Below, piece after piece: positions 39,482-47,600 of a stretch of DNA of 64,000 nucleotides (within the stretch, counting starts at the first letter, position 1; every line of letters begins with the position of its first letter). Position numbers and translations under genes: made by a program. Under the pieces are notes generated by a model. It had not been told where the DNA came from and ran no database searches. It was given only the letters and a program-made list of their open reading frames with translations. The stretch covers positions 2,728,001 through 2,792,000 of the forward strand of contig NZ_CP053697.2 of NCBI RefSeq assembly GCF_013200955.2, in the 5' to 3' direction. Source of the stretch: Pseudomonas campi (GTDB lineage Bacteria > Pseudomonadota > Gammaproteobacteria > Pseudomonadales > Pseudomonadaceae).

Positions 39482-40087
39482 TTAACGGTTAACCGAACGC
39501 TCACTCTGCAGCTGCGGGGCCAGCGCCAGGGCGCGCTTGGCTTCCATGTAGCTGCGGTTCCAGTAGCTGTCGTCCAGGCTGTCGATACGCACGCCACCGC
39601 TGCGGCTGCTGCTGGAGTGGATGAACTGGTCATCGCCCAGGTAGATGCCGGCATGGCTGACGCGGCCACGGCCACGGTTGTTGAAGAAGATGATGTCGCC
39701 CGGCTCCAGCTCTTCGCGAGCCACCAGCGGGGCATCCAGGTTGATCATTTCACGGGTGGAGCGCGGCAGTTGCATGCCGGCTTCTTCACGGAACAGGAAG
39801 CCGATGAAACCGCTGCAGTCGAAGCCGGTTTTCACCGAGGTGCCGCCGAAACGGTACTTGGTGCCGACCAGGGACAGGCCCTGACTGAGGATGCTGTCTG
39901 CCAGCTGGGGCAGCGCATAGGGTTTGTCGTCGGTGATGTCGGCCATCATCTGCTCGTCGCTGATGTACTCGACGGGTTCTGGCTCGACCGCTACCTGCTC
40001 AATTGGCTGGTGCGGTGCCTGGCCGGCACAAGCCGCCAGGAGACTAATCAGTGCAAGAGGCACGAGGGGTGCGAAGCGCTTTAGCAT
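39482..40087 (-). CDS. NlpC/P60-family lipoprotein, paralogue of the next gene
   Basis: A 201-residue NlpC/P60 protein with signal and lipobox (ISLLAACAG), a longer acidic spacer before the domain, the catalytic Cys in TGFDCSGFIGFLF, and the His in GRVSHAGIYLGDDQFIHS. It shares the LPRSTREMINL core exactly with the gene downstream, evidence of tandem duplication. The start at 40087 is the first ATG with a normal signal peptide; a GTG six bases upstream is possible, and the ribosome binding site is weak. Confidence 0.9.
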   Translation of the reverse strand: MLKRFAPLVPLALISLLAACAGQAPHQPIEQVAVEPEPVEYISDEQMMADITDDKPYALPQLADSILSQGLSLVGTKYRFGGTSVKTGFDCSGFIGFLFREEAGMQLPRSTREMINLDAPLVAREELEPGDIIFFNNRGRGRVSHAGIYLGDDQFIHSSSSRSGGVRIDSLDDSYWNRSYMEAKRALALAPQLQSERSVNR

Positions 40088-40156
40088 GGGCACGACCGTG
40101 TTTGTCTGGTTTTTATAAGGGGGCGACTATGCCGTCTGAACACTGAGATTGCAAAT

Positions 40157-40924
40157 TCAATGCCGAGAAATGTGACTTAGTAGTTTCGGGAAAACATCTA
40201 ACGCCCTTCCTGACAGACGGACATCCACCCAGCCGCTGAGGTCGGTTGTCGCCGGGTTCACTTCCACGGTGAAACCCCCATTCCTGCGGGCTTGCGCCAC
40301 CGGTTCGACGATATAGGGGAAGCTCGCCGTGGTGCCCACCGCCAGCACCACGTCGAAGCCCTTGTGCACCTGGTCATAAAGCCGACCAATGGCATCTTCC
40401 GGCAGCATTTCCTCGAACAGCACCACCGGTGGGCGCAGGATGCCCGCGCATTGTGCACAGCGCGGCGGCAAGGGGCGCTGCAGGTGCTCGGCCAGCTCGG
40501 GATCTGCGGCGCCGCAGGACTGGCAATACAGCGGCGCCAACTGGCCGTGAATCTCGATCAGCCGCTCTGCTGGCGAGCCGGCCTGGCGGTGATAACCGTC
40601 AATATTCTGCGTCAGCACCCAGCAACCGGGCTTGCGCCGTTGCAGCTCGGCGATCGCCGCATGGCCGGCGTTGGGTTGCGCGCCCAGGCAGGCCTTGCCG
40701 AGCTCGGCCAGGTACTTCCAGCACAACGCCGGGTTGCGCTGCAGCATCGGCCCGGACAGCGCCGCCTCGATCGGCAGGCCTTCCGGCGTCAGACCGTTGT
40801 ACAGGCCGCCGAGGCCGCGATAGGTCGGCAACCCCGAGTCAGCAGACAGGCCGGCGCCGGTGATGATCAGAATGCGCTCGGCTCGTTCGATGGCCTGGGC
40901 GACGCGGATGATGTCCTGTTCCAT
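40157..40924 (-). CDS. Sir2-family NAD-dependent protein deacylase
   Basis: A 255-residue sirtuin that removes acyl groups from lysines using NAD. It shows the NAD-binding GAGLSADSGLPTYRG, the TQNIDGYH motif, the catalytic His in LIEIHGQLA, a four-Cys zinc site (CQSC and CAQC), and the VVLAVGTTASFPYIVEP segment. E. coli calls its sirtuin CobB. A GGGAGAG ribosome binding site precedes the ATG at 40924. It stands alone, bounded by repeats upstream. Confidence 0.93.
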   Translation of the reverse strand: MEQDIIRVAQAIERAERILIITGAGLSADSGLPTYRGLGGLYNGLTPEGLPIEAALSGPMLQRNPALCWKYLAELGKACLGAQPNAGHAAIAELQRRKPGCWVLTQNIDGYHRQAGSPAERLIEIHGQLAPLYCQSCGAADPELAEHLQRPLPPRCAQCAGILRPPVVLFEEMLPEDAIGRLYDQVHKGFDVVLAVGTTASFPYIVEPVAQARRNGGFTVEVNPATTDLSGWVDVRLSGRALDVFPKLLSHISRH

Positions 40925-40994
40925 CGCACTCTCCCGATGTCGATCAGCTCTGTCGTGGATGCCGCCGTGCTTAACCCCCTGCAAGGGCCCGAGT

Positions 40995-41065
40995 GTAGGG
41001 TGGATCGCGCTCCATCGATCCACCGAGCGGCTCCGTGGTGGATGAAAAAGCATCATCCACCCTAC
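40995..41065. repeat. REPIN-like inverted repeat, GTAGGGTGGATG family, second copy
   Basis: It begins GTAGGGTGGATC and ends ATCATCCACCCTAC, with inner GATCCACC and GGTGGATG, the same nested layout as 8164-8235. It lies upstream of the sirtuin gene, directly beside a different repeat family. Confidence 0.8.
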
Positions 41066-41078
41066 TCCCCGGATCTCC

Positions 41079-41144
41079 GTAGGAGCGAGCTCTGCTCGCG
41101 AAGTTCTATACGAGGACAGGTTCGCGAGCAGAGCTCGCTCCTAC
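41079..41144. repeat. REPIN-like repeat, GTAGGAGCGAGC family
   Basis: Perfect 24-base inverted arms (41079-41102 and 41121-41144), outer ends GTAGGAGCGAGC and GCTCGCTCCTAC, with an 18-base spacer. Each arm contains a nested palindrome (GCGAGCTCTGCTCGC). It ends 10 bases before the stop of the Tag-like gene and could act in its termination. Confidence 0.88.
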
Positions 41145-41153
41145 CAGAGCCGC

Positions 41154-41825
41154 TTAGTGATTCACCGTATGCGCCAGCATCACTGACAACTGACACAGCG
41201 GCCGGCCGCTTTCGGCGTGCCACTGGTTGAAGGCCGCCTGCACGGCGGCCAGTTCCTTGAGGCTGGTTGGCGCCTTGTCGACGATTTCCTGGGCCTTGAG
41301 CGCGGCGACCATGTCGTCGCTGGGAATGAAGGTGTCCTTGCCGATCATGCGCAGCAGACGCGGCGCCGACAGCCCGCCGAGTTGGCTGCCATGTTTGGCC
41401 AGGTACTTCCACAGGCCGACGATATCGGTCACCGGCCAGTCGGCGATCAGCGCGCCGAAGCTGCCTTTTTCCTTCTGCACGTCCAGCACGAACTGGGCGT
41501 TGCGCGGCACGCTCTTGAGCTTGCCCAGGTGGCGGATGATGCGCGCATCCTGCATCAGTCGCTCGAGGTGTTCGGCACTCATCAGCGCCACTTTCTCCGG
41601 GACGAAGCCGAAGAACACTTCCTCGAAGGCCGGCCACTTGGCGTCCACCAGGCTGTGCTTGAGGCCGGCGCGGAATACGCGCAGGGCGATCAGCGACAGG
41701 TAGCGGTCATCGCTGATCTGGCGCAGTTCCGCCGCGCTGCGCGGTTGCGGCAGCATGGCCTCGAGGGCCGCGGGCGAGCCGAAGCGGTTCAGGCAGTATT
41801 CGTGAAGCCATTGATAGTCGCGCAT
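41154..41825 (-). CDS. DNA-3-methyladenine glycosylase I-like protein
   Basis: A 223-residue protein whose middle resembles the Tag helix-hairpin-helix glycosylase fold (SLIALRVFRAGLKHSLVDAK, PEKVALMSAEHLERLMQDAR). It lacks the N-terminal RCxW zinc-ligand motif of E. coli Tag and is longer, so it belongs to the divergent Tag-like branch seen in Pseudomonas. If active it would excise 3-methyladenine from alkylated DNA. It stands alone between repeats and the end of cobM. Confidence 0.75.
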   Translation of the reverse strand: MRDYQWLHEYCLNRFGSPAALEAMLPQPRSAAELRQISDDRYLSLIALRVFRAGLKHSLVDAKWPAFEEVFFGFVPEKVALMSAEHLERLMQDARIIRHLGKLKSVPRNAQFVLDVQKEKGSFGALIADWPVTDIVGLWKYLAKHGSQLGGLSAPRLLRMIGKDTFIPSDDMVAALKAQEIVDKAPTSLKELAAVQAAFNQWHAESGRPLCQLSVMLAHTVNH

Positions 41826-41975
41826 GGATCGTCCTTACAGAGCCTGGTGCGGGCGGACCCGACAGATGCAACAGGGTGCCCGCCCAGCGCGGCATCCGGC
41901 AAGCCTGCCAACCGCAGAAACGGGTCAGGGCCGCACCAGTGCGCGCCCCCTTCGACTAGCCGCTGTTTGCCGGCA

Positions 41976-42722
41976 TCAGGTCCTGAACAGGTGCTGAGTA
42001 TCGGCGTGGTACAGCGCCGAAGCGGCGAAGTCCTCGGCGCCCAGTACCCGGCCGACCAGGATCAGCGCGGTGCGCCGAAAACCCTTGGCGCGCACCTTGT
42101 CCTCGATGTCCGCCAGGGTGCCCCGCACCCAGTCCTGATCCGGCCAGCTGGCGCGATGGACCACGGCAATCGGGCAGTCGGCGCCGTAGTGCGGCAGCAG
42201 CTCGGCCACGATCGCCGCCAGGTGCTGCACGCCCAGGTGGATGGCCATGGTCGTGCCGTGGCTGGCCAGGGCACCCAGCGCCTCCCCGGCCGGCATCGGC
42301 GAGTTGTGCCCGTAGCGGGTGAGAATCACCGTCTGCGCCACGTCCGGCAGAGTCAGTTCGGCCTCCAGCAGCGCCGCGCAGGCAGCCGTGGCGGTGACGC
42401 CGGGAATGATCTCGAAGGGAATGTCCAAGGCCCGCAGTTCGCGGATCTGCTCACCGATGGCGCCGTACAGCGACGGGTCGCCGGAATGCACGCGGGCCAC
42501 GTCCTGGCCACGGGCGTGGGCCTCGGCCAGCAGGCGGACGATCTCGCCTAGGTGCAGCTCGGCGGTGTTCACCACCTGCTCGGCGCGATGGCCCTCGAGC
42601 ACCGCCGGCGGCACCAGCGAACCGGCATAGAGCAGCACCGGGCAGCTGCGAATCAGGCGCTGGCCTTTGACGGTGATCAGTTCGGAGTCGCCGGGGCCGG
42701 CGCCGATGAAGTAGACGGTCAT
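41976..42722 (-). CDS. cobM: Precorrin-4 C11-methyltransferase
   Basis: It methylates C11 of precorrin-4 to give precorrin-5. The 248-residue tetrapyrrole methylase opens MTVYFIGAGPGDSELITVKG, the SAM/glycine loop, and has ARVHSGDPSLYGAIGEQ and FEIIPGVTATAACAALL, all typical of CobM. It overlaps cobE by four bases (ATGA). No cobalamin riboswitch is visible upstream of the cobE-cobM pair on this strand. Confidence 0.95.
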   Translation of the reverse strand: MTVYFIGAGPGDSELITVKGQRLIRSCPVLLYAGSLVPPAVLEGHRAEQVVNTAELHLGEIVRLLAEAHARGQDVARVHSGDPSLYGAIGEQIRELRALDIPFEIIPGVTATAACAALLEAELTLPDVAQTVILTRYGHNSPMPAGEALGALASHGTTMAIHLGVQHLAAIVAELLPHYGADCPIAVVHRASWPDQDWVRGTLADIEDKVRAKGFRRTALILVGRVLGAEDFAASALYHADTQHLFRT

Positions 42723-43132
42723 TGCGAGAGCTCTCTATCGATCCGCGCCAGGGCGCAGGTGGCATTGCTACTGCGCTGGCGCGGGCCGAGCAGCTGCGCC
42801 GCGCCCAGGCGCGCGGCGGCGACCAGGGCGCTGGGCTCGGCCACTGCGGCGCTGCCGGTCACGCGCAATGTCAGCGGATTGGCCTCGGCCTGGCCGGCGA
42901 CGCTCGCCAGTTCCTGCACCGAGCACCAGGTCATCGGCAGCGCCAGGCGCTCGACCAGCGCCTGCAGGCCCGGTTCGTCGCGCTTGTGCGCACTGCTGGC
43001 CAGGCCCGCCAGCGCTTCCAGGCCCAGGCCGTGCGCAGCCAGGCACTGCAGCAGCAGCGCTTGCAGCTCGTCCGGCGTACAGCCGCTACGGCAGCCAAGG
43101 CCGGCAATCAGGCGAATGGCGGGGCTGGACAT
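42719..43132 (-). CDS. cobE: CobE, CbiG C-terminal-like cobalamin protein
   Basis: A 137-residue protein of the CobE/CbiG_C family, beginning RLIAGLGCRSGCTPDELQAL, the GxGCRxG motif of the family. In the oxygen-requiring pathway CobE is needed for full cobalamin yield but its chemical role is unclear. It is translated just ahead of cobM with a 4-base overlap and is divergent from the riboswitch-led cobW gene. Confidence 0.9.
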   Translation of the reverse strand: MSSPAIRLIAGLGCRSGCTPDELQALLLQCLAAHGLGLEALAGLASSAHKRDEPGLQALVERLALPMTWCSVQELASVAGQAEANPLTLRVTGSAAVAEPSALVAAARLGAAQLLGPRQRSSNATCALARIDRELSQ

Positions 43133-43238
43133 GGCGCTCCTGCTGGCAGCCAGAAAAGGCCGCGTAGCTCAGCACGGGCGGCCACCCCGGTCAACCGCGG
43201 TTGACCTGTACCCGGTCGCTGCGTAGCCTTCCACCCTT

Positions 43239-43406
43239 TCGAGGTTCTGCACCCGCGCGGGTGCAGCTAAGAGGGAACAGGGTCAACGCCCTGGCTGCCC
43301 CCGCAACTGTGAACGGTTCAAGCCCCTTCGATACACCACTGCCAACGGCGGGAAGGTGAAGGGAGCGCGCCCAGCGCACACCGTGAGCCAGGAGACCTGC
43401 CTCGAC
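43239..43406 (+). promoter_or_regulatory. Cobalamin riboswitch upstream of cobW
   Basis: TCGAGG at the start pairs with CCTCGA at the end (P1). Between them are AGAGGGAACAGGGT, the core GGCTGCCCCCGCAACTGT, and the B12 box AGCCAGGAGACCTGCC, in canonical order. It should turn down cobW, cobN, chlD and cobF when adenosylcobalamin is plentiful. A CG-rich hairpin follows at 43420-43466. Confidence 0.94.
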
Positions 43407-43419
43407 TAACACGCTAACT

Positions 43420-43466
43420 GTCCGGGCGGGGTGATCCGGTGGTGCAAGGCCCGCGTCCGCCCGGAC
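43420..43466 (+). promoter_or_regulatory. Hairpin in the riboswitch expression platform
   Basis: Perfect 10-base arms, GTCCGGGCGG at 43420-43429 and CCGCCCGGAC at 43457-43466, enclose 27 bases between the riboswitch and cobW. A run CTCTTTTTC follows at 43491-43499, too far for a simple terminator, but an alternative pairing with TGCCCGTCC at 43480-43488 would bring it close. A regulatory switch is likely, its mechanism undetermined. Confidence 0.5.
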
Positions 43467-43517
43467 GCCGGCCTGCCCCTGCCCGTCCGTCTCTTTTTCG
43501 ACGCTCCGGGGCCCTCC

Positions 43518-44567
43518 ATGCAAACGCTCGCCAAACTTCCCGTCACCATCGTCACCGGCTTCCTCGGCGCCGGCAAAACCACCCTGCTGCGTCATATGCT
43601 CGGCCATGCCGATGGCCGGCGCATCGCGGTGATCGTCAACGAGTTCGGCGAGCTGGGCATCGACGGCGAAATCCTCAAACAGTGCTCGATCGGCTGCAGC
43701 GAAGAAGAAGCCAACGGCCGCATCTTCGAGCTGGCCAACGGCTGCCTGTGCTGCACCGTGCAGGAGGAATTCTTCCCGGTGATGCGCGAGCTGGTGGCAC
43801 GCCGCGGCGAGCTCGACCACATCCTGATAGAGACTTCCGGCCTGGCCCTGCCCAAGCCGCTGGTGCAGGCCTTCAACTGGCCGGAAATCCGCAACGCCTG
43901 CACGGTGGACGCGGTGATCACCGTGGTCGACAGCCCGGCCGTGGCCGCCGGCACCTTCGCCGCCTTCCCGGATCAGGTCGATGAGCAACGCAAGCTCGCC
44001 CCCAACCTGGACCACGAATCGCCGCTGCACGAGCTGTTCGCCGACCAGCTGGCCAGCGCCGACCTGGTGATCCTCAACAAGGCCGACCTGCTCGACGCCG
44101 CCGCCCTGGCCGCGGTGCGTGCGGAAGTGGCCGAAGAGCTGCCGCCGGCGGTCAAGGTCATCGAGGCCCACGGCGGCGAGCTGCCGCTGGACGTGCTGCT
44201 GGGCCTCAACTGCGAGACCGAGCTGCACATCGACCAGCGCCGCACCCATCACGACGAGGAAGGCGAGGATCACGACCACGACGAGTTCGACTCCTTCGCC
44301 GTCGAGCTGCCCGAGGTCGAGGAAGCACGCCTGCTGCAGGCGCTGAAGGAGGCCGTGGCCAAGCACGGCATCCTGCGCATCAAGGGCTTCGCCGCCATCC
44401 CCGGCAAACCCATGCGCCTGCTGCTGCAAGGCGTCGGCCAGCGCTTCGACAAGCACTTCGACCGCGCCTGGCAGGCCGATGAAGCGCGCCTCACCCGTCT
44501 GGTGGTGATCGGCCAGGCGCTGGACCCGGCCGCCATCGGTAGCGAGCTGCAGGCGGCATTGGCGTGA
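43518..44567 (+). CDS. cobW: CobW-family GTPase metallochaperone
   Basis: A 349-residue G3E GTPase thought to supply or guard cobalt for the chelatase. Motifs in order: P-loop VTGFLGAGKTTLLR (residues 11-24), the metal-binding GCLCCTVQEE (CxCC), ETSGLALPKP, and the base-recognition NKAD. A His/Asp-rich linker (THHDEEGEDHDHDEFDS) precedes the C-terminal domain. The ATG at 43518 follows GGGGCCCTCC. It is directly upstream of cobN and behind a cobalamin riboswitch, which fits the CobW rather than the zinc-starvation branch. Confidence 0.94.
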   Translation: MQTLAKLPVTIVTGFLGAGKTTLLRHMLGHADGRRIAVIVNEFGELGIDGEILKQCSIGCSEEEANGRIFELANGCLCCTVQEEFFPVMRELVARRGELDHILIETSGLALPKPLVQAFNWPEIRNACTVDAVITVVDSPAVAAGTFAAFPDQVDEQRKLAPNLDHESPLHELFADQLASADLVILNKADLLDAAALAAVRAEVAEELPPAVKVIEAHGGELPLDVLLGLNCETELHIDQRRTHHDEEGEDHDHDEFDSFAVELPEVEEARLLQALKEAVAKHGILRIKGFAAIPGKPMRLLLQGVGQRFDKHFDRAWQADEARLTRLVVIGQALDPAAIGSELQAALA

Positions 44568-44575
44568 ACCGGCTG

Positions 44576-44646
44576 ATCGCCAGCAAGCTGGCTCCTACGG
44601 CGGCAGCGTGCTCGGGCTCTTGTGTAGGAGCCAGCTTGCTGGCGAT
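44576..44646. repeat. REPIN-like repeat, ATCGCCAGCAAGCTGG family
   Basis: Perfect inverted 23-base arms (44576-44598 ending GGCTCCTAC, and 44624-44646 beginning GTAGGAGCC) with a 25-base spacer. Here the GTAG/CTAC ends face inwards, unlike the other families. It fills the gap between cobW and cobN, 23 bases before the cobN start. Confidence 0.88.
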
Positions 44647-44669
44647 CCCTTCCCCGGTAGCCGCCTGAC

Positions 44670-47600
44670 ATGCACCTGCTGCGCACCCAGCCCGGCAGCC
44701 AACTGCCGGCCGACAGCATCGCCGACCTGCAGCAGACCCCGGCCGAGCTGGTGATCCTCTGCACCGGCGACTCGCACCTGTCGTTGCTGGCCGAAGTGGC
44801 GCGCAGCCTGCCCGAGGATTTTCCCAGCCTGCGCCTGGCCAGCCCGGCGCAGCTGGGCAACCACGCCTCGGTGGATTTCTACGTCGAGCAGGTGCTGCAA
44901 CACGCCAAGGTCATCCTGACCTCGGTGCATGGCGGGGTCAGCTACTGGCGCTACGGCATCGAACGCCTGGTCGAGCTGGCCGGGCGCGGCGCCCGGCTGA
45001 TCCTGGTGCCCGGCGACGACAGCCCCGACCCCGAGCTGAGCGCCCTCGGCAACGTGCCGAGCGACGACAGCCAGCGCCTATGGCAGTACCTGCGCCAGGG
45101 CGGGGTGGATAACGCCCAGCAGTTCTTCCACTGCCTCGCCAGCCTCTACCTGCAGCGCGACTACCCCTGGCAGGAGCCGCGCGCCCTGCCCCGCGTCGCC
45201 CTCTATCACCCGCAGCAGGCCGCAGCCAGCCTGGACCGCTGGCGCGCCGACTGGCAGCCGGGCTGGCCGGTGGCGGCGCTGCTGTTCTACCGCACCCATG
45301 TGCAGGCGGCGAACACCGCCTTCGTCGATACCTTCTGCGCGCGCCTGCAGGCACAGGGCCTCAACCCGCTGCCAATCGCCGTGGCCAGCCTCAAGGAAGC
45401 CGCCTGCCTGGCCCAGGTCGAGGACTGGCTGGACGCGGCCGAGGCCAGCGTGATCCTCAACACCACCGGCTTCGCCATGAGCAACCCGGAAGCACCGGAA
45501 CTCAGGCCGTTTCGCCGCGACATCCCGGTGCTGCAGGCCATCTGCGCCCTGGCCAACCAGGAACAGTGGCAGGCCAGCGCCCAGGGCCTCGGTTCACGCG
45601 ACCTGGCCATGCACATCGCCCTGCCCGAACTGGACGGCCGCCTGATCACCCAGCCGATCAGCTTCAAGGGCCTGGCCTGGCGCAGCGAGCGCAGCCAGAG
45701 CGACGTGGTCTGCTACCACGCGCACCTGCCGGGCATGGATTTCGTCGCCGAGCTGGCGCGTAACTGGTGCGAGCTGGCGCGTCGACCCAACGCCGACAAG
45801 CGTATCGCCCTGGTGCTGGCCAACTACCCGACCCGCGACGGCCGCATCGGCAACGGCGTCGGCCTGGATACCCCAGCGGCGGCGCTGAATATCCTTACCG
45901 CCCTGAAGCAGCAGGGTTACCCGGTGGCCGATCTGCCGGACAGCGGCACCGCGCTGATCCACCAGCTGCTCGGCGGGGTGACCAACGACCTAGACAACCT
46001 CGACCTGCGCCCCTGCGCGCAGAGTCTGGCGCTGGACGACTACCGACGCTGCTTCGCCGCCCTGCCCGAGGCCAACCAGCAAGCGGTGCGGGAGCGCTGG
46101 GGCGAGCCGCAGCAAGACCCGATGTTCCGCAGCGGCCGCCTGATGATCGCCGGCCGGCGCTTCGGCCTCACCTTCGTCGGCATCCAGCCGGCGCGCGGCT
46201 ACCAGCTGGATGCCGCGGCGGTGTACCACGACCCCGATCTGGTACCACCGCACGGCTACCTGGCCTTCTACTTCTGGCTGCGCCACAGCTTCGCCGCCAA
46301 CGCGCTGATCCATGTCGGCAAGCACGGCAACCTGGAGTGGCTGCCGGGCAAGAGCGTCGGCCTGTCCGAGCAGTGCTGGCCCAGCGCCCTGCTCGGCCCG
46401 CTGCCGAATATCTATCCCTTTATCGTCAACGACCCTGGCGAAGGCGCGCAGGCCAAACGACGTACCCAGGCGGTGATCATCGACCACCTGATGCCGCCGC
46501 TGACCCGCGCCGAAAGCTACGGCCCGCTGCGCGACCTGGAGCGCCTGGCCGACGAGTACTACGAGGCCAGCCAGCTCGACCTGCGCCGCGCCATCGAGCT
46601 GCGTGGCGAGATCCTGCAGAAAGTGCGCGAGGCCAGCCTGGATCGCGAACTGGGCCTGCAACTGAATGACGACCCGGACAGCTGGCTGCCACAGCTGGAC
46701 GCCTACCTGTGCAACCTCAAGGAATCGCAGATCCGCGACGGCCTGCACGTGTTCGGCGAATCGCCGGCCGGCCAATTGCGCCGCGACACCCTGCTGGCCC
46801 TGCTGCGTATCCCCCGTGGCGATGGCCAGGGCGGCAACGCCAGCCTGCTGCGCGCCCTGGCCCAGGACCTGCGGCTGGCCTTCGACCCGCTCGACTGCCA
46901 GATGGCCGAGCCCTGGTCCGGCCCGCGCCCGGCCGTGCTGGCGGAGCTGAGCAGCGATCCCTGGCGCAGCCTGGGCGACAGCCGCGAGCGCCTGGAGCTG
47001 CTGGCCCTGCAGCTGATCGGCAACCCGGACTTCCCGGCCATCGGCCCGGCCAGCGCCCTGATCCTCATTGAGCTGCGCCAGCGCATCGCCCCGCTGCTGG
47101 ATGCCTGCGGTCCGGCGGAAATAGCCGGCCTGCTCGCCGCCCTGGACGGTCGCTTTGTCCCCGCAGGGCCCAGCGGTGCGCCGAGTCGCGGACGCCTGGA
47201 CGTGCTGCCGACCGGGCGCAACTTCTTCTCGATGGACGTGCGCAACCTGCCCACGCCGACCGCCTGGCGCATCGGCGTGCAGAGCGCCGAGCGCCTGCTC
47301 GAACGCCACCTGCAGGACGAAGGCGACCACCTGCGCCAGCTCGGCCTGTCGGTGTGGGGCACGGCGACCATGCGCACCGGCGGCGACGACATCGCTCAGG
47401 CCCTGGCGCTGCTGGGCGTGCGCCCGGTGTGGCAGGCCGGCAGCCAGCGTGTCGAGCGTTTCGAGGTGCTGCCGCTGGAACAGCTCGGCCGCCCGCGGGT
47501 GGACGTGACCCTGCGCGTGTCCGGCTTCTTCCGCGATGCCTTTAGCAATCTGATCCGTCTGTTCGATGACGCCGTACAGGCAGTGGTTGATCTCGATGAG

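Noticed and set aside
40157..40924. Sirtuin as part of the cobalamin pathway because of the E. coli name CobB
   Set aside because: It is an NAD-dependent deacylase by motif, alone and without a riboswitch. The cyrinic acid diamide synthase CobB is the separate gene at 29889.
43191..44456. A 421-codon open frame on the minus strand over the riboswitch and cobW
   Set aside because: Antisense shadow. The plus-strand riboswitch and GTPase motifs explain the sequence.
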